The notes: generated from the letters alone by a model not told the origin. A stretch of 17,364 nt of DNA from Candidatus Collierbacteria bacterium GW2011_GWB1_44_6 (GCA_000998025.1 LCJG01000009.1:1-17364), one strand, 5' to 3'; positions 8,013 through 14,221 are shown, counted from the first letter of the stretch. Numbers and translations: made by a program.

Positions 8013-8018
8013 TAAAAT
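8013..8018 (+). promoter_or_regulatory. Probable -10 hexamer TAAAAT for the four-TM gene
   Basis: TAAAAT is followed by 6 nt and the ATG at 8025. TTGCGC at 7990-7995, 17 nt upstream, could act as a weak -35. It lies in the outer arm of element 2. No Shine-Dalgarno sequence precedes the start, which agrees with a leaderless message. Confidence 0.45.
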
Positions 8019-8024
8019 ATCAAT

Positions 8025-8465
8025 ATGAAACTCTGGCGTCTTATCTGGCCAAAAACCGGCAAAGAAATTCCCTTTCTAATATTGATTAGTTTTCTTCTTA
8101 CCTTTGCTGGATCTCGCGCCTTTACCTATTTTTTCCCTACTACCTTAATCGTCGTTAGAGGTGTCCATGTTCATCATTTCGCCTACGGCTTTATTCTTCT
8201 TGCCCTTATCGGTTATTTTGCCATCACCCAACCTAGGTCAGACAAGACCCGCCTCAAACTCTCTCTTGTTTACGGCTTTGCTCTCGGTGTCGCCTTCGAT
8301 GAATTCGCTATGTGGATTCAGCTGGACGATATCTACCGGGACCGTTCCACCTACGACGCCATTCTCATCATCACCCTTCTTCTTTTGAATATTATCTATT
8401 TCGAAAACTTCTGGCGTAAATGGGGCAGCCATCTCGACCGCCTATTAAAGAGAATTCTCTCTTAA
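8025..8465 (+). CDS. Four-TM integral membrane protein of unknown function with HxHH and DE motifs
   Basis: 146 residues with four predicted membrane helices (about 14-30, 51-67, 79-97, 108-126) and a basic C-terminus (RLLKRILS). Polar residues stand out in or next to helices: H48-x-H50-H51 at the start of helix 2 (GVHVHHFAYGF), and D92-E93 in helix 3 (VAFDEFAMW) followed by D101-D102-x-Y104. Such His and acidic residues at helix ends could bind a metal, but this is inference; I cannot name the family with confidence. The gene stands alone on the plus strand. Its TAA stop (8463-8465) overlaps the TAA stop of the opposing gene (8462-8464) in a shared TTAA. No terminator can fit there. Confidence 0.8.
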   Translation: MKLWRLIWPKTGKEIPFLILISFLLTFAGSRAFTYFFPTTLIVVRGVHVHHFAYGFILLALIGYFAITQPRSDKTRLKLSLVYGFALGVAFDEFAMWIQLDDIYRDRSTYDAILIITLLLLNIIYFENFWRKWGSHLDRLLKRILS

Positions 8466-9385
8466 CTCTGTTCAGAGATGCTTCCCATCTCCTCCACTTT
8501 TGGTTCAAAAAAGGCTGGCTTTATATATAATTTCTTTCCCTCGTGATCAATTGTCTCGTATTTTTCTCCCTCAATTTCTTTCAAAAAAGGAACCTCGAGT
8601 GCCACGGCTACACAAACGGTCTTTTCTTGATCTGGTAACTCATTTTCCAAATATTTTAAAGATTGCATCATCGATGCTCCTCCTTCGACCGAGTCGTCAG
8701 CTACTAGTACTTTTGAGTTTCTTTCTTTTGCCTCGAGGAGTCTAACTCTATCCTCCTCTAATACTCGAACTACACTTCCCTCTCCTCTTGATGTCGGCCT
8801 AATAAATGCGACCGAACTAACAATACCCTTCTTAAACAATAGCTTTGAAAGTACATACGCCGGGACATCACCATGTGTCGTCAAGCCGACAATTATCAGT
8901 GGGTCTTTTATAAAAGGTCTATCTACCTCTTGATTTACCAGATCTTCGAAAGCTAATACATTTGGTTCGGGTTTTGGTTCAATCTTGTTTCCAATATCTT
9001 GAATTCCGTGTTTCTTCATGATTTCAGCTAGTTTCTCCCTTGCAGTATTAATGTCTCTTAAACTAGGCTCCACTTTCCTGTTAACAATAATTTCCGCCAG
9101 CGCTTCAGAACTTGAGTGTGCAAATTGGCCTGCTGCTTGAAGTACCTCATCAGGGACATCACTCCTCTTAATTATTCGCGCCTGTTCTGCCGTAATTTGT
9201 CCATACAATAATGCAATTTGCATTTCTTCGTCATTCAGTTCCTTAGCTCCTATAACCCCCACCCTCCATTCTTGAATTTTTGGAGAATCGGCGCTAACAC
9301 CTGTCATCTTCTCCAGCAGAGCCAAAGAACTCTCACCCTCGTTCTTCTCTACAACATCCCCAGTTTCTATGGTTGCGTCAAACAT
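8462..9385 (-). CDS. Phosphoribosyltransferase-domain protein with a helical N-terminal extension
   Basis: 307 residues. The C-terminal half (about 160-290) resembles a type I PRTase: strand LIIVGLTTHGD (163-173) with the position of the PPi loop, a region with IRPTSRGEG (195-203), and the PRPP-binding VLVADDSVEGGASM (226-239), a variant of the canonical vDDvxxTGgT loop with acidic D230-D231. The first about 150 residues are charged and helical (e.g. ITAEQARIIKRSDV, ALAEIIVNRKVEPSL) and I do not recognise them. The Thr-Gly of the usual loop is changed to Gly-Gly-Ala-Ser, so catalytic activity is uncertain; a regulatory or sensor role for PRPP is possible. It is preceded by its own -10-like element and converges with the four-TM gene by overlapping stop codons. 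Confidence 0.7.
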   Translation of the reverse strand: MFDATIETGDVVEKNEGESSLALLEKMTGVSADSPKIQEWRVGVIGAKELNDEEMQIALLYGQITAEQARIIKRSDVPDEVLQAAGQFAHSSSEALAEIIVNRKVEPSLRDINTAREKLAEIMKKHGIQDIGNKIEPKPEPNVLAFEDLVNQEVDRPFIKDPLIIVGLTTHGDVPAYVLSKLLFKKGIVSSVAFIRPTSRGEGSVVRVLEEDRVRLLEAKERNSKVLVADDSVEGGASMMQSLKYLENELPDQEKTVCVAVALEVPFLKEIEGEKYETIDHEGKKLYIKPAFFEPKVEEMGSISEQS

Positions 9386-9391
9386 ACCTCA

Positions 9392-9397
9392 CTTATA
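9392..9397 (-). promoter_or_regulatory. Probable -10 hexamer TATAAG for the PRTase-domain gene
   Basis: On the minus strand TATAAG, then TGAGGT (6 nt), then ATG at 9385. Five of six bases match TATAAT. It lies in the 37-nt gap after the stop of the preceding gene, so the PRTase gene probably has its own start of transcription, and the transcript would be leaderless. Confidence 0.5.
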
Positions 9398-9422
9398 CAC
9401 TACTTGTATCCAAAAGCCGATC

Positions 9423-9890
9423 CTATTCACCAATCTTGGAAATCGGGTACTTAAAGTCTGTTTTCTTTATCTTAATTGCGAAGATGGGTTCAACTGGTTC
9501 ATAAGACAGAATCTCCTCGTTAATTTCCTCAAAACCAGGTGTCCTCTTGTCGAAGACATAAACATACCCCTCCTCTGCCACTCTTTCTATTTTCTCAACC
9601 GCAAAATACGGTTTTTCCGGATAACTGATTTTTCCGTCTTCTATCTTCATGTAACAAATGTTTTTCCGCTTACCCACATCAACACCACCACAGAGAGCCG
9701 TAAACTCAGCCAGTAGTGGATTATTTGTCATATACACAGCCTTTCTATTTCCACTCTCTTTATTTTCATCACTTGCCAGCTGAGGAACTAATTTCTCTTC
9801 AATTTTCCGTGAGCTTCCATGAAAACAAAACCCCTTTACGGCCAACTCTTCCAAAGCCTCTGTGACATTCTCCTCACCGACTATCAACAT
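9423..9890 (-). CDS. Hypothetical protein with an ADP-ribosyltransferase-like motif pattern
   Basis: 155 residues, soluble. The motif order resembles small proteins of the ADP-ribosyltransferase/KptA-like fold: GFCFHGSS (20-27, H24) followed by LVPQL, AVYMTNNPLLAEFTAL (51-66, Y53), then GYVYVF (108-113), and an acidic position near the end (E131 in SYEPVEP). H24-Y53-E131 could be the H-Y-E triad of that fold. This is pattern recognition, not an alignment, and the function is inferred only. The ATG shares one base with the TAA stop of the aldolase gene (TAATG), so it is translated in the same operon as the sugar-phosphate enzymes. It is followed by a 37-nt gap and the PRTase-domain gene. Confidence 0.6.
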   Translation of the reverse strand: MLIVGEENVTEALEELAVKGFCFHGSSRKIEEKLVPQLASDENKESGNRKAVYMTNNPLLAEFTALCGGVDVGKRKNICYMKIEDGKISYPEKPYFAVEKIERVAEEGYVYVFDKRTPGFEEINEEILSYEPVEPIFAIKIKKTDFKYPISKIGE

Positions 9891-10633
9891 TATTTAAACA
9901 CAATCCTTGCCAATTTCTCCGACACTTCATCGGGGTTTGGGTCTTGCCAGACATTCCTGCCGATGGCAATTCCTCTGGCACCAGCCGCCATCACTCCTTC
10001 TATCTCCTGATCCAGATTCTCCCAGTCCACCTTTTTTCCACCTTGAGCCAGCACACCTGTCTTACCAGCCGCTCTTACCACCCAGTTGAAGCTCTCTATA
10101 TCTCCCGTATAAGGTACCTTCACATAGTCAGCGTTCAGTTCCAGTCCTAGTCTGGCTCCATAAGCCACTGTATCTCTTTCGGACTCGTGTCCTGCCACCT
10201 TCTTCCCTCTGGGATACATCCAGGCTATGACCGTCATACCTCTAGCGTGTGCCTCGTCCTCAATGCGCGAAAACTCCACTAGCATTTGTTCTTCATGTTC
10301 ACTGCCCACATAAATGGTATAACCCACTCCCACCGCCCCAAGCGAGGACGCCTTTTCTACGCTGCAAAGTTGCAACGATAATGGCTCTTCTCCCTGATAG
10401 GATGTCTTTCCGTTAAGCTTTACAATCAGTGGCACATTACTTTCTTTTTCATAGTATCTTGCCGCCACCCCTTCTTGAAAAACTACTCCGGTAAAGAACC
10501 CATTTTTAGCAATCTGCATGATATAACTTGGATCCACATTTTTTTCATCAAAGTCCACCGGCCCATGCTCAAATCCCTGATCATAAGCCAGTAGCATTAC
10601 TCTGCCATTTTTTTCAATTATTGAATTATCCAT
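9890..10633 (-). CDS. Class I fructose-bisphosphate aldolase, DhnA/archaeal type
   Basis: Reversible cleavage of fructose 1,6-bisphosphate to dihydroxyacetone phosphate and glyceraldehyde 3-phosphate through a lysine Schiff base; cytoplasmic. The 247-residue length fits the DhnA/FbaB-type family. Visible: AYDQGFEHGP (16-25), active-site strand MYPRG (139-143) with a candidate acid Tyr140, ADYVKVPYTG (168-177) with Schiff-base Lys172, GGKKVD (198-203) and GIAIGRNVWQ (the phosphate-binding C-terminal loop). Related families make 2-amino-3,7-dideoxy-heptulosonate or use deoxyribose phosphate; context with transketolase favours a sugar-phosphate role, perhaps also on sedoheptulose 1,7-bisphosphate since no transaldolase is seen here. 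It follows the transketolase C gene after 8 nt and overlaps the next gene by one base. Confidence 0.88.
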   Translation of the reverse strand: MDNSIIEKNGRVMLLAYDQGFEHGPVDFDEKNVDPSYIMQIAKNGFFTGVVFQEGVAARYYEKESNVPLIVKLNGKTSYQGEEPLSLQLCSVEKASSLGAVGVGYTIYVGSEHEEQMLVEFSRIEDEAHARGMTVIAWMYPRGKKVAGHESERDTVAYGARLGLELNADYVKVPYTGDIESFNWVVRAAGKTGVLAQGGKKVDWENLDQEIEGVMAAGARGIAIGRNVWQDPNPDEVSEKLARIVFK

Positions 10634-10641
10634 ATGTTTTA

Positions 10642-11595
10642 TTATTTAAATTCCTTGATAGTTTTTATAATTCCTTTTTTATCCAGTCCGTATTTTGCCA
10701 ACAGGGCTGTCGAGTCTCCACTCTCTCCAAACCGGTCCATCATCCCCATCCTCTTTATTTTTGTCGGCAGTCTCTCACCCAGCACTTCTGCCACCGCGCT
10801 CCCTAACCCACCATTTATCTGATGATCTTCCAAAGTAACCACCTTTCCGGTTTTTTTGACACTTTTCAGTAAAGTCTCCACGTCCAGAGGTTTAATGGTA
10901 TGCATATTTATTACTTCAACGTCAATTACTCCCTGCAGTCCATCTGCCGCCAAGAGTGCTTGATATACTAGCGGTCCACAAGCAACCAAGGTGACCTCTT
11001 TCCCTTCCCGAAGTATCTGAGCCTTTCCTATCTCAAAGTGGGCGGAAGGACTAGTAAAAATTGCCGTTTTCGGACGGGTTAGTCTCATGTATACCGGACC
11101 AACGTGGTCAGCCATCGCCATCGTCGCTTTCTTTGCTTGTTCCGCGTCACAAGGAGCCACCACAATCATGTTGGGCAGTGCGCGCATCAAAGCAATATCC
11201 TCCAGAGCTTGATGAGTTGCTCCGTCCTGTCCGACCGAAATTCCCGCATGTCCACCAATTATTTTTACGTTTGCGTTCGTGTAAGCAACCGATACTCTTA
11301 TCTGGTCCCAGTTCCTACCGGGACTAAAAACAGCAAAGGAACACAAGAAAGGTATTTTTCCACAAAGTGCCAAGCCAGCCCCCACTCCTGCCATGTTTTG
11401 CTCGGCTACCCCAACCTCTATAAATCTTTCAGGATAAGCTTTGCCAAACTCTACCATCCTCAGACTTTCTCTCAAGTCCCCTGACAACGCCACTACCGAT
11501 TTGTTCCGCCTTCCCAGCTCTACCATCGCCTCACCAAAACCTTCGCGGGTTCCTTTCATTTGTGGCTCAAATACATTTTCGACTAAGTAGTTCAT
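10642..11595 (-). CDS. Transketolase, C-terminal (pyrimidine-binding/C-domain) subunit
   Basis: Second half of a split thiamine-diphosphate transketolase, transferring two-carbon ketol units between sugar phosphates with the N-terminal subunit encoded just upstream. 317 residues: ThDP pyrimidine-binding domain with catalytic Glu65 in IEVGVAEQNMAGVGAGLA (59-76), GGHAGISVGQDGATHQALEDIA in the substrate loop region (the His residues of HAG and THQ are the phosphate/sugar ligands in the family), and a C-terminal domain with VTLEDHQINGGLGSAVAE. Length and motifs match the split form of TktB/TktA-C, though DXS and pyruvate-dehydrogenase beta subunits are relatives. Start ATG at 11595 comes one base after the stop of the N subunit (TAA-T-ATG), consistent with coupled 1:1 synthesis. 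Confidence 0.92.
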   Translation of the reverse strand: MNYLVENVFEPQMKGTREGFGEAMVELGRRNKSVVALSGDLRESLRMVEFGKAYPERFIEVGVAEQNMAGVGAGLALCGKIPFLCSFAVFSPGRNWDQIRVSVAYTNANVKIIGGHAGISVGQDGATHQALEDIALMRALPNMIVVAPCDAEQAKKATMAMADHVGPVYMRLTRPKTAIFTSPSAHFEIGKAQILREGKEVTLVACGPLVYQALLAADGLQGVIDVEVINMHTIKPLDVETLLKSVKKTGKVVTLEDHQINGGLGSAVAEVLGERLPTKIKRMGMMDRFGESGDSTALLAKYGLDKKGIIKTIKEFK

Positions 11596-11596
11596 A

Positions 11597-12433
11597 TTAT
11601 TTTTCGAGTTCCATTAGGGCCCGCTTTCCCTCTTCCTCTGTTGGCGCCTTTCCATGCCACTCATATTTGTTTTCCATAAAGCTCACTCCTTTCCCTGGTG
11701 TCGTTCGCATTATGATCGCTTTTGGCTGATCCGGGAATAGCTGTCCCCATTCATAAGCCTTCTTTATTTCTTCAAAATTATGCCCATCTATTTCCTTTAC
11801 TTTCAGTCCAAAGGCTTCGAGCTTGAGTCTAAAAGGTTCCAAAGGCATTATCTCGGCTATGTTTCCGCTAATCTGTATCTCATTTCTGTCGATAAAAAAG
11901 GTTAGGTTACCCAAATGGTATTTGGCCGCCGCCATATAAGCTTCCCATGTTTGCCCCTCCTCCTGTTCACCGTCGCTTGAGATACAAACCACTTTCCATT
12001 TTCTCTTATCCATTCTAGCGGCGATCGCCATCCCTACCGACAGACTCATTCCTTGACCGAGCGGTCCTCCGGTATTCTCTACACCGGGAAGTTGCCGATG
12101 CGGTGTACCCGAAAAAGGGACCTGGTGCACCACGTGACCTTGCAAAGGCGAACCCAATTTTCTAAAAGTTATAAGTTCCTCCACCGGAAAATATCCTGCC
12201 ATAGCGAGCGTCGTGTAGAATACTGGACAATAATGTCCACAAGATAGAATTACTCTGTCTCTTTCTTCCCATTGAGGTTTTTTTGGGTCAAAATTTATTA
12301 AACCTCCAAAATATAATTGTGCAAAAAAGTCGGCTGTTCCTAGGGGCCCTGCCGTATGCCCCGACTGAGCCGCCACCAGCATCCTGATCGTATTTTTTCT
12401 AATTTCGCGGGCTATATCGGGCAGACTATTCAT
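11597..12433 (-). CDS. Transketolase, N-terminal (ThDP diphosphate-binding) subunit
   Basis: First half of a split transketolase. With the start at 12433 it has 278 residues. Visible: SGHTAGPLG (24-32) where most members have SGHPGG, GHYCP (66-70), PGVENTGGPLGQGMSLSVG (116-134), and the ThDP/Mg motif SDGEQEEG...N (153-160, Asn184) binding diphosphate and metal. An in-frame ATG at 12472 would extend it 13 residues into the LOG gene; 12433 is preferred because the family begins near there and ATG then sits one base after the LOG stop, the same TAA-T-ATG junction used by the C subunit. Forms a heterotetramer with the C subunit by analogy with known split transketolases. Confidence 0.92.
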   Translation of the reverse strand: MNSLPDIAREIRKNTIRMLVAAQSGHTAGPLGTADFFAQLYFGGLINFDPKKPQWEERDRVILSCGHYCPVFYTTLAMAGYFPVEELITFRKLGSPLQGHVVHQVPFSGTPHRQLPGVENTGGPLGQGMSLSVGMAIAARMDKRKWKVVCISSDGEQEEGQTWEAYMAAAKYHLGNLTFFIDRNEIQISGNIAEIMPLEPFRLKLEAFGLKVKEIDGHNFEEIKKAYEWGQLFPDQPKAIIMRTTPGKGVSFMENKYEWHGKAPTEEEGKRALMELEK

Positions 12434-12434
12434 A

Positions 12435-13058
12435 TTATTCGATAAAGGCCTTCTCTCCCGACAAGTCATCATTTATTTCCTGCCTAGGAGGCATTTCCAT
12501 ATCAAACTCACTGAGATACTCCATTACCTGTTCCGGAGTCGTCGCAATTTTATAAACTCGGAGCGCTCCCGGGCGGGCTCCTATTCTCATATTCTTCACC
12601 AAAGCTTCTACTATTGGATACCAAAAACCACCATAAAGAATCAATGGTTTATGATGACCGAAATACAGGTAAGCTAGCCCCCAAGCCATACCAAACTCCG
12701 ACAACGTTCCGGTTCCTCCATTAAAAATCACATACGCGTCCCCAAGTTCTAGTAGCTTCATTGTCCGGTCCACATAGTTATTCATGATGATCTCTTTATC
12801 CGCCTTATTCTGCGGATCTTTCCCTTCAAAATTTTCTATAAATTTAGGATAAAAAGTAGCTACGGATGCCACTCCACCACCCTCGTGAGCTCCCTCGGTA
12901 GCCGCTCTCATTACCCCCGGTCCTCCTCCGTTCACCACTTCCAGACCATTCTCAGCCAGCATTCTGGAAACTTCTACCGTATCTCGGTAAAGAGGATCTT
13001 CAGGCGGACAATCGGCAAAGCCAAAAATGGTAATCGTTTTTAGATTCTTAAATGCCAT
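12435..13058 (-). CDS. LOG-family protein (nucleoside-monophosphate phosphoribohydrolase-like, TIGR00725/00730 type)
   Basis: Rossmann-fold protein of the former 'lysine decarboxylase' family; characterised members hydrolyse cytokinin- or purine-nucleoside 5'-monophosphates to base and ribose 5-phosphate. 207 residues: IFGFADCP (11-18), VVNGGGPGVMRAATEGAHEGGG (36-57), and the signature FNGGTGTLSEFGMAW (112-126, variant of PGGxGTxxE with Asn in place of Pro). The central arginine-rich helix is present as DRTMKLLE (91-98). The gene lies inside the pentose-phosphate run, between the epimerase (14-nt gap) and transketolase N (1-nt gap). Releasing ribose 5-phosphate would feed those enzymes directly, so the context agrees with the known chemistry. 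Substrate base is unknown. Confidence 0.85.
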   Translation of the reverse strand: MAFKNLKTITIFGFADCPPEDPLYRDTVEVSRMLAENGLEVVNGGGPGVMRAATEGAHEGGGVASVATFYPKFIENFEGKDPQNKADKEIIMNNYVDRTMKLLELGDAYVIFNGGTGTLSEFGMAWGLAYLYFGHHKPLILYGGFWYPIVEALVKNMRIGARPGALRVYKIATTPEQVMEYLSEFDMEMPPRQEINDDLSGEKAFIE

Positions 13059-13064
13059 ACTCTC

Positions 13065-13070
13065 AATATA
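13065..13070 (-). promoter_or_regulatory. Possible -10 hexamer TATATT for the LOG gene
   Basis: The 14-nt gap between the epimerase stop and the LOG ATG contains TATATT-GAGAGT-ATG on the minus strand: hexamer, 6 nt, start codon. This is the same geometry as at 14193 and 9385 and could allow internal leaderless transcription of the downstream half of the operon. No -35 is apparent within the epimerase 3' end. Confidence 0.4.
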
Positions 13071-13072
13071 CC

Positions 13073-13756
13073 CTAAACTGCGCCTAAATTTTCTAACCGT
13101 TTCAGCTCGGCTTCCACATCAACCTCTTCAAACAAATCGGACCCCACCGCAAATTCCATTCCCAAAAAGCTTTTATTAAACTGATCTTCCGCGATTTCCT
13201 GCGCCCATTCAGCAGCAAGACACTTCTTAATATTCTCCACATTAAGACCGCCATCTACCACAATTGTTACAAACTCAGACATAGCTCGAACCTTTTTTAT
13301 TTTTTCCAAAACACGGTCGTCAAATTTCTGAACTCCTTGAGTCCCCGCTTTTACACTCATCAGGAGGACTCCATCCAGATTGTTAACAATCTCTTCTAGG
13401 CCATCGAGTGGCGTGTCAATGTCGTAGGCGAGGCCCGCTTTCAACCCTGCAGCTTGGGTGTCGGCAATGAATTTCGCCTTGTCCTCCATTCTCTCTACAT
13501 GGCCGTACAGTGCAGTCATTCCCGCCGCCACGCATCTATCCACCCAGTCTTCTGGTCTTTCTACCATCAGCTGCCCTTCAAAATCCACGATCGTGTCGAT
13601 ATTCAACAATATCTCCGGCATTACGGTCTCGGTAGGTGCAAACTTACCGTCTATTATGTCCATCTGCACTCTCTTGGATATTCCCCAGACTTTCTTGAGT
13701 TTTTCCTCAAAACCCGTAATATCTTTTTCGAGAATTGCTGGTACTATGGTTACCAT
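13073..13756 (-). CDS. rpe: Ribulose-phosphate 3-epimerase-like TIM-barrel protein
   Basis: 227 residues of the Rpe fold, interconverting ribulose 5-phosphate and xylulose 5-phosphate in the non-oxidative pentose-phosphate pathway. Visible: VPAILEKD (5-12) in place of PSIL..D, VQMDIIDGKFAP (30-41) corresponding to HxDxMDGxFVPN, LMVERPEDWV (63-72), GHVE (85-88), MSVKAGTQGVQKF (133-145) aligned to MSVNPGFGGQxF, and VVDGGLN (166-172). Of the four metal ligands known in E. coli Rpe, three seem present (D33, H86, D168) and one His is Gln31; the Ser of PSIL is Ala. It is therefore divergent and may have changed metal use or substrate. Its ATG overlaps the RpiB stop by one base (TAATG). Confidence 0.82.
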   Translation of the reverse strand: MVTIVPAILEKDITGFEEKLKKVWGISKRVQMDIIDGKFAPTETVMPEILLNIDTIVDFEGQLMVERPEDWVDRCVAAGMTALYGHVERMEDKAKFIADTQAAGLKAGLAYDIDTPLDGLEEIVNNLDGVLLMSVKAGTQGVQKFDDRVLEKIKKVRAMSEFVTIVVDGGLNVENIKKCLAAEWAQEIAEDQFNKSFLGMEFAVGSDLFEEVDVEAELKRLENLGAV

Positions 13757-14193
13757 TAGATTAAGTTATCCAGTTTCATAATTCTTCTATTATATTTATC
13801 CTCTCTCGAAGAGGTTTCTTTCAGGAATATTTCTATCATCTGTTTTGCGTTTTCTTCCCCAATATAGTCAGAGGGAATAGCCAAACTATTCAAATCATCA
13901 TCTGTTCTGCCTTTTCGAACCGCCTCCTCATCAAAAGCCAGGCCACAACGGATTCCCGTATACCTGTTTGCCGCTATCAGCATTCCAAAACCATTCCGGC
14001 AAAGGAGAATTATCCTGTCTCCAGCTGAGGTCACTGCTTTCACTGCCTCCTTCGCATAATCCACATAATCATCGTCAACGACCAAGTTGGCCGCCCCCAC
14101 ATCCTCCACGGTATACCCCTCACCCACCAGCCAGCTCTTGAGTGACTCTTTCATTTCAAACCCCCCATGATCCGCCCCCAATATTACTTTCAT
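13756..14193 (-). CDS. rpiB: Ribose 5-phosphate isomerase B-like protein (RpiB/LacAB family)
   Basis: Isomerises ribose 5-phosphate and ribulose 5-phosphate (or a related aldose/ketose phosphate). From the ATG at 14193 it has 145 residues and begins MKVILGADHGGFEMK, the family N-terminus (D8, H9). An in-frame start at 14232 would add 13 unlike residues and overlap palindrome element 3, so I reject it. C65 aligns with the E. coli base Cys65, but the following GTGIG is RNGFG (T67 to N) and the ring-opening His98 position is Asp (RTDDDLN, 96-102). Arg136 is present. The changes suggest another substrate or mechanism within the family. First gene of the sugar-phosphate run; a -10-like TATATT lies 6 nt before the ATG. 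Confidence 0.85.
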   Translation of the reverse strand: MKVILGADHGGFEMKESLKSWLVGEGYTVEDVGAANLVVDDDYVDYAKEAVKAVTSAGDRIILLCRNGFGMLIAANRYTGIRCGLAFDEEAVRKGRTDDDLNSLAIPSDYIGEENAKQMIEIFLKETSSREDKYNRRIMKLDNLI

Positions 14194-14199
14194 ACCTTT

Positions 14200-14205
14200 A
14201 ATATA
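14200..14205 (-). promoter_or_regulatory. Probable extended -10 promoter for the rpiB-led operon
   Basis: On the minus strand TGG-TATATT, then AAAGGT (6 nt), then ATG at 14193. TATATT matches 5 of 6 of the -10 consensus and the TGn of an extended -10 is present, which reduces the need for a -35. Transcription would begin at or near the ATG. Palindrome element 3 lies just upstream (14222-14425). Confidence 0.5.
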
Positions 14206-14221
14206 CCAAACGGATTGGCGG

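Larger units (their letters stand above)
7894..8018. repeat. Palindromic spacer between divergent genes (element 2)
   Basis: Outer arms 7894-7905 and 8007-8018 are perfect 12-nt inverted copies (ATTTTAGCTTAT). Further in, 7910-7913 pairs with 8002-8005, 7917-7923 with 7993-7999, and 7926-7933 with 7985-7992, the last two separated only by a 2-nt bulge. Inside are GCGGATCCGC (7943-7952, self-complementary) and a CTCGA/TCGAG pair (7960-7964/7975-7979) with a 10-nt loop. The outer arms carry mirrored -10 hexamers for the two divergent genes. The remaining centre is GC-rich and shows no reading frame. Confidence 0.75.

Noticed and set aside
9423..9890. Toxin-antitoxin reading of the ART-like gene
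   Set aside because: No small partner gene adjoins it; its neighbours are an aldolase and a PRTase-domain gene, so a toxin role has no support from context.
10528..11484. Plus-strand open frames of 88-126 codons opposite the aldolase and transketolase C genes
   Set aside because: Antisense shadows of strongly conserved enzymes, rich in His/Ser/Pro without domain-like organisation.
13454..13781. Plus-strand open frames of 101 and 107 codons opposite the rpe-like gene
   Set aside because: They lie wholly within a well-supported minus-strand gene, have no recognisable motifs or start signals, and reflect the codon bias of the real gene.
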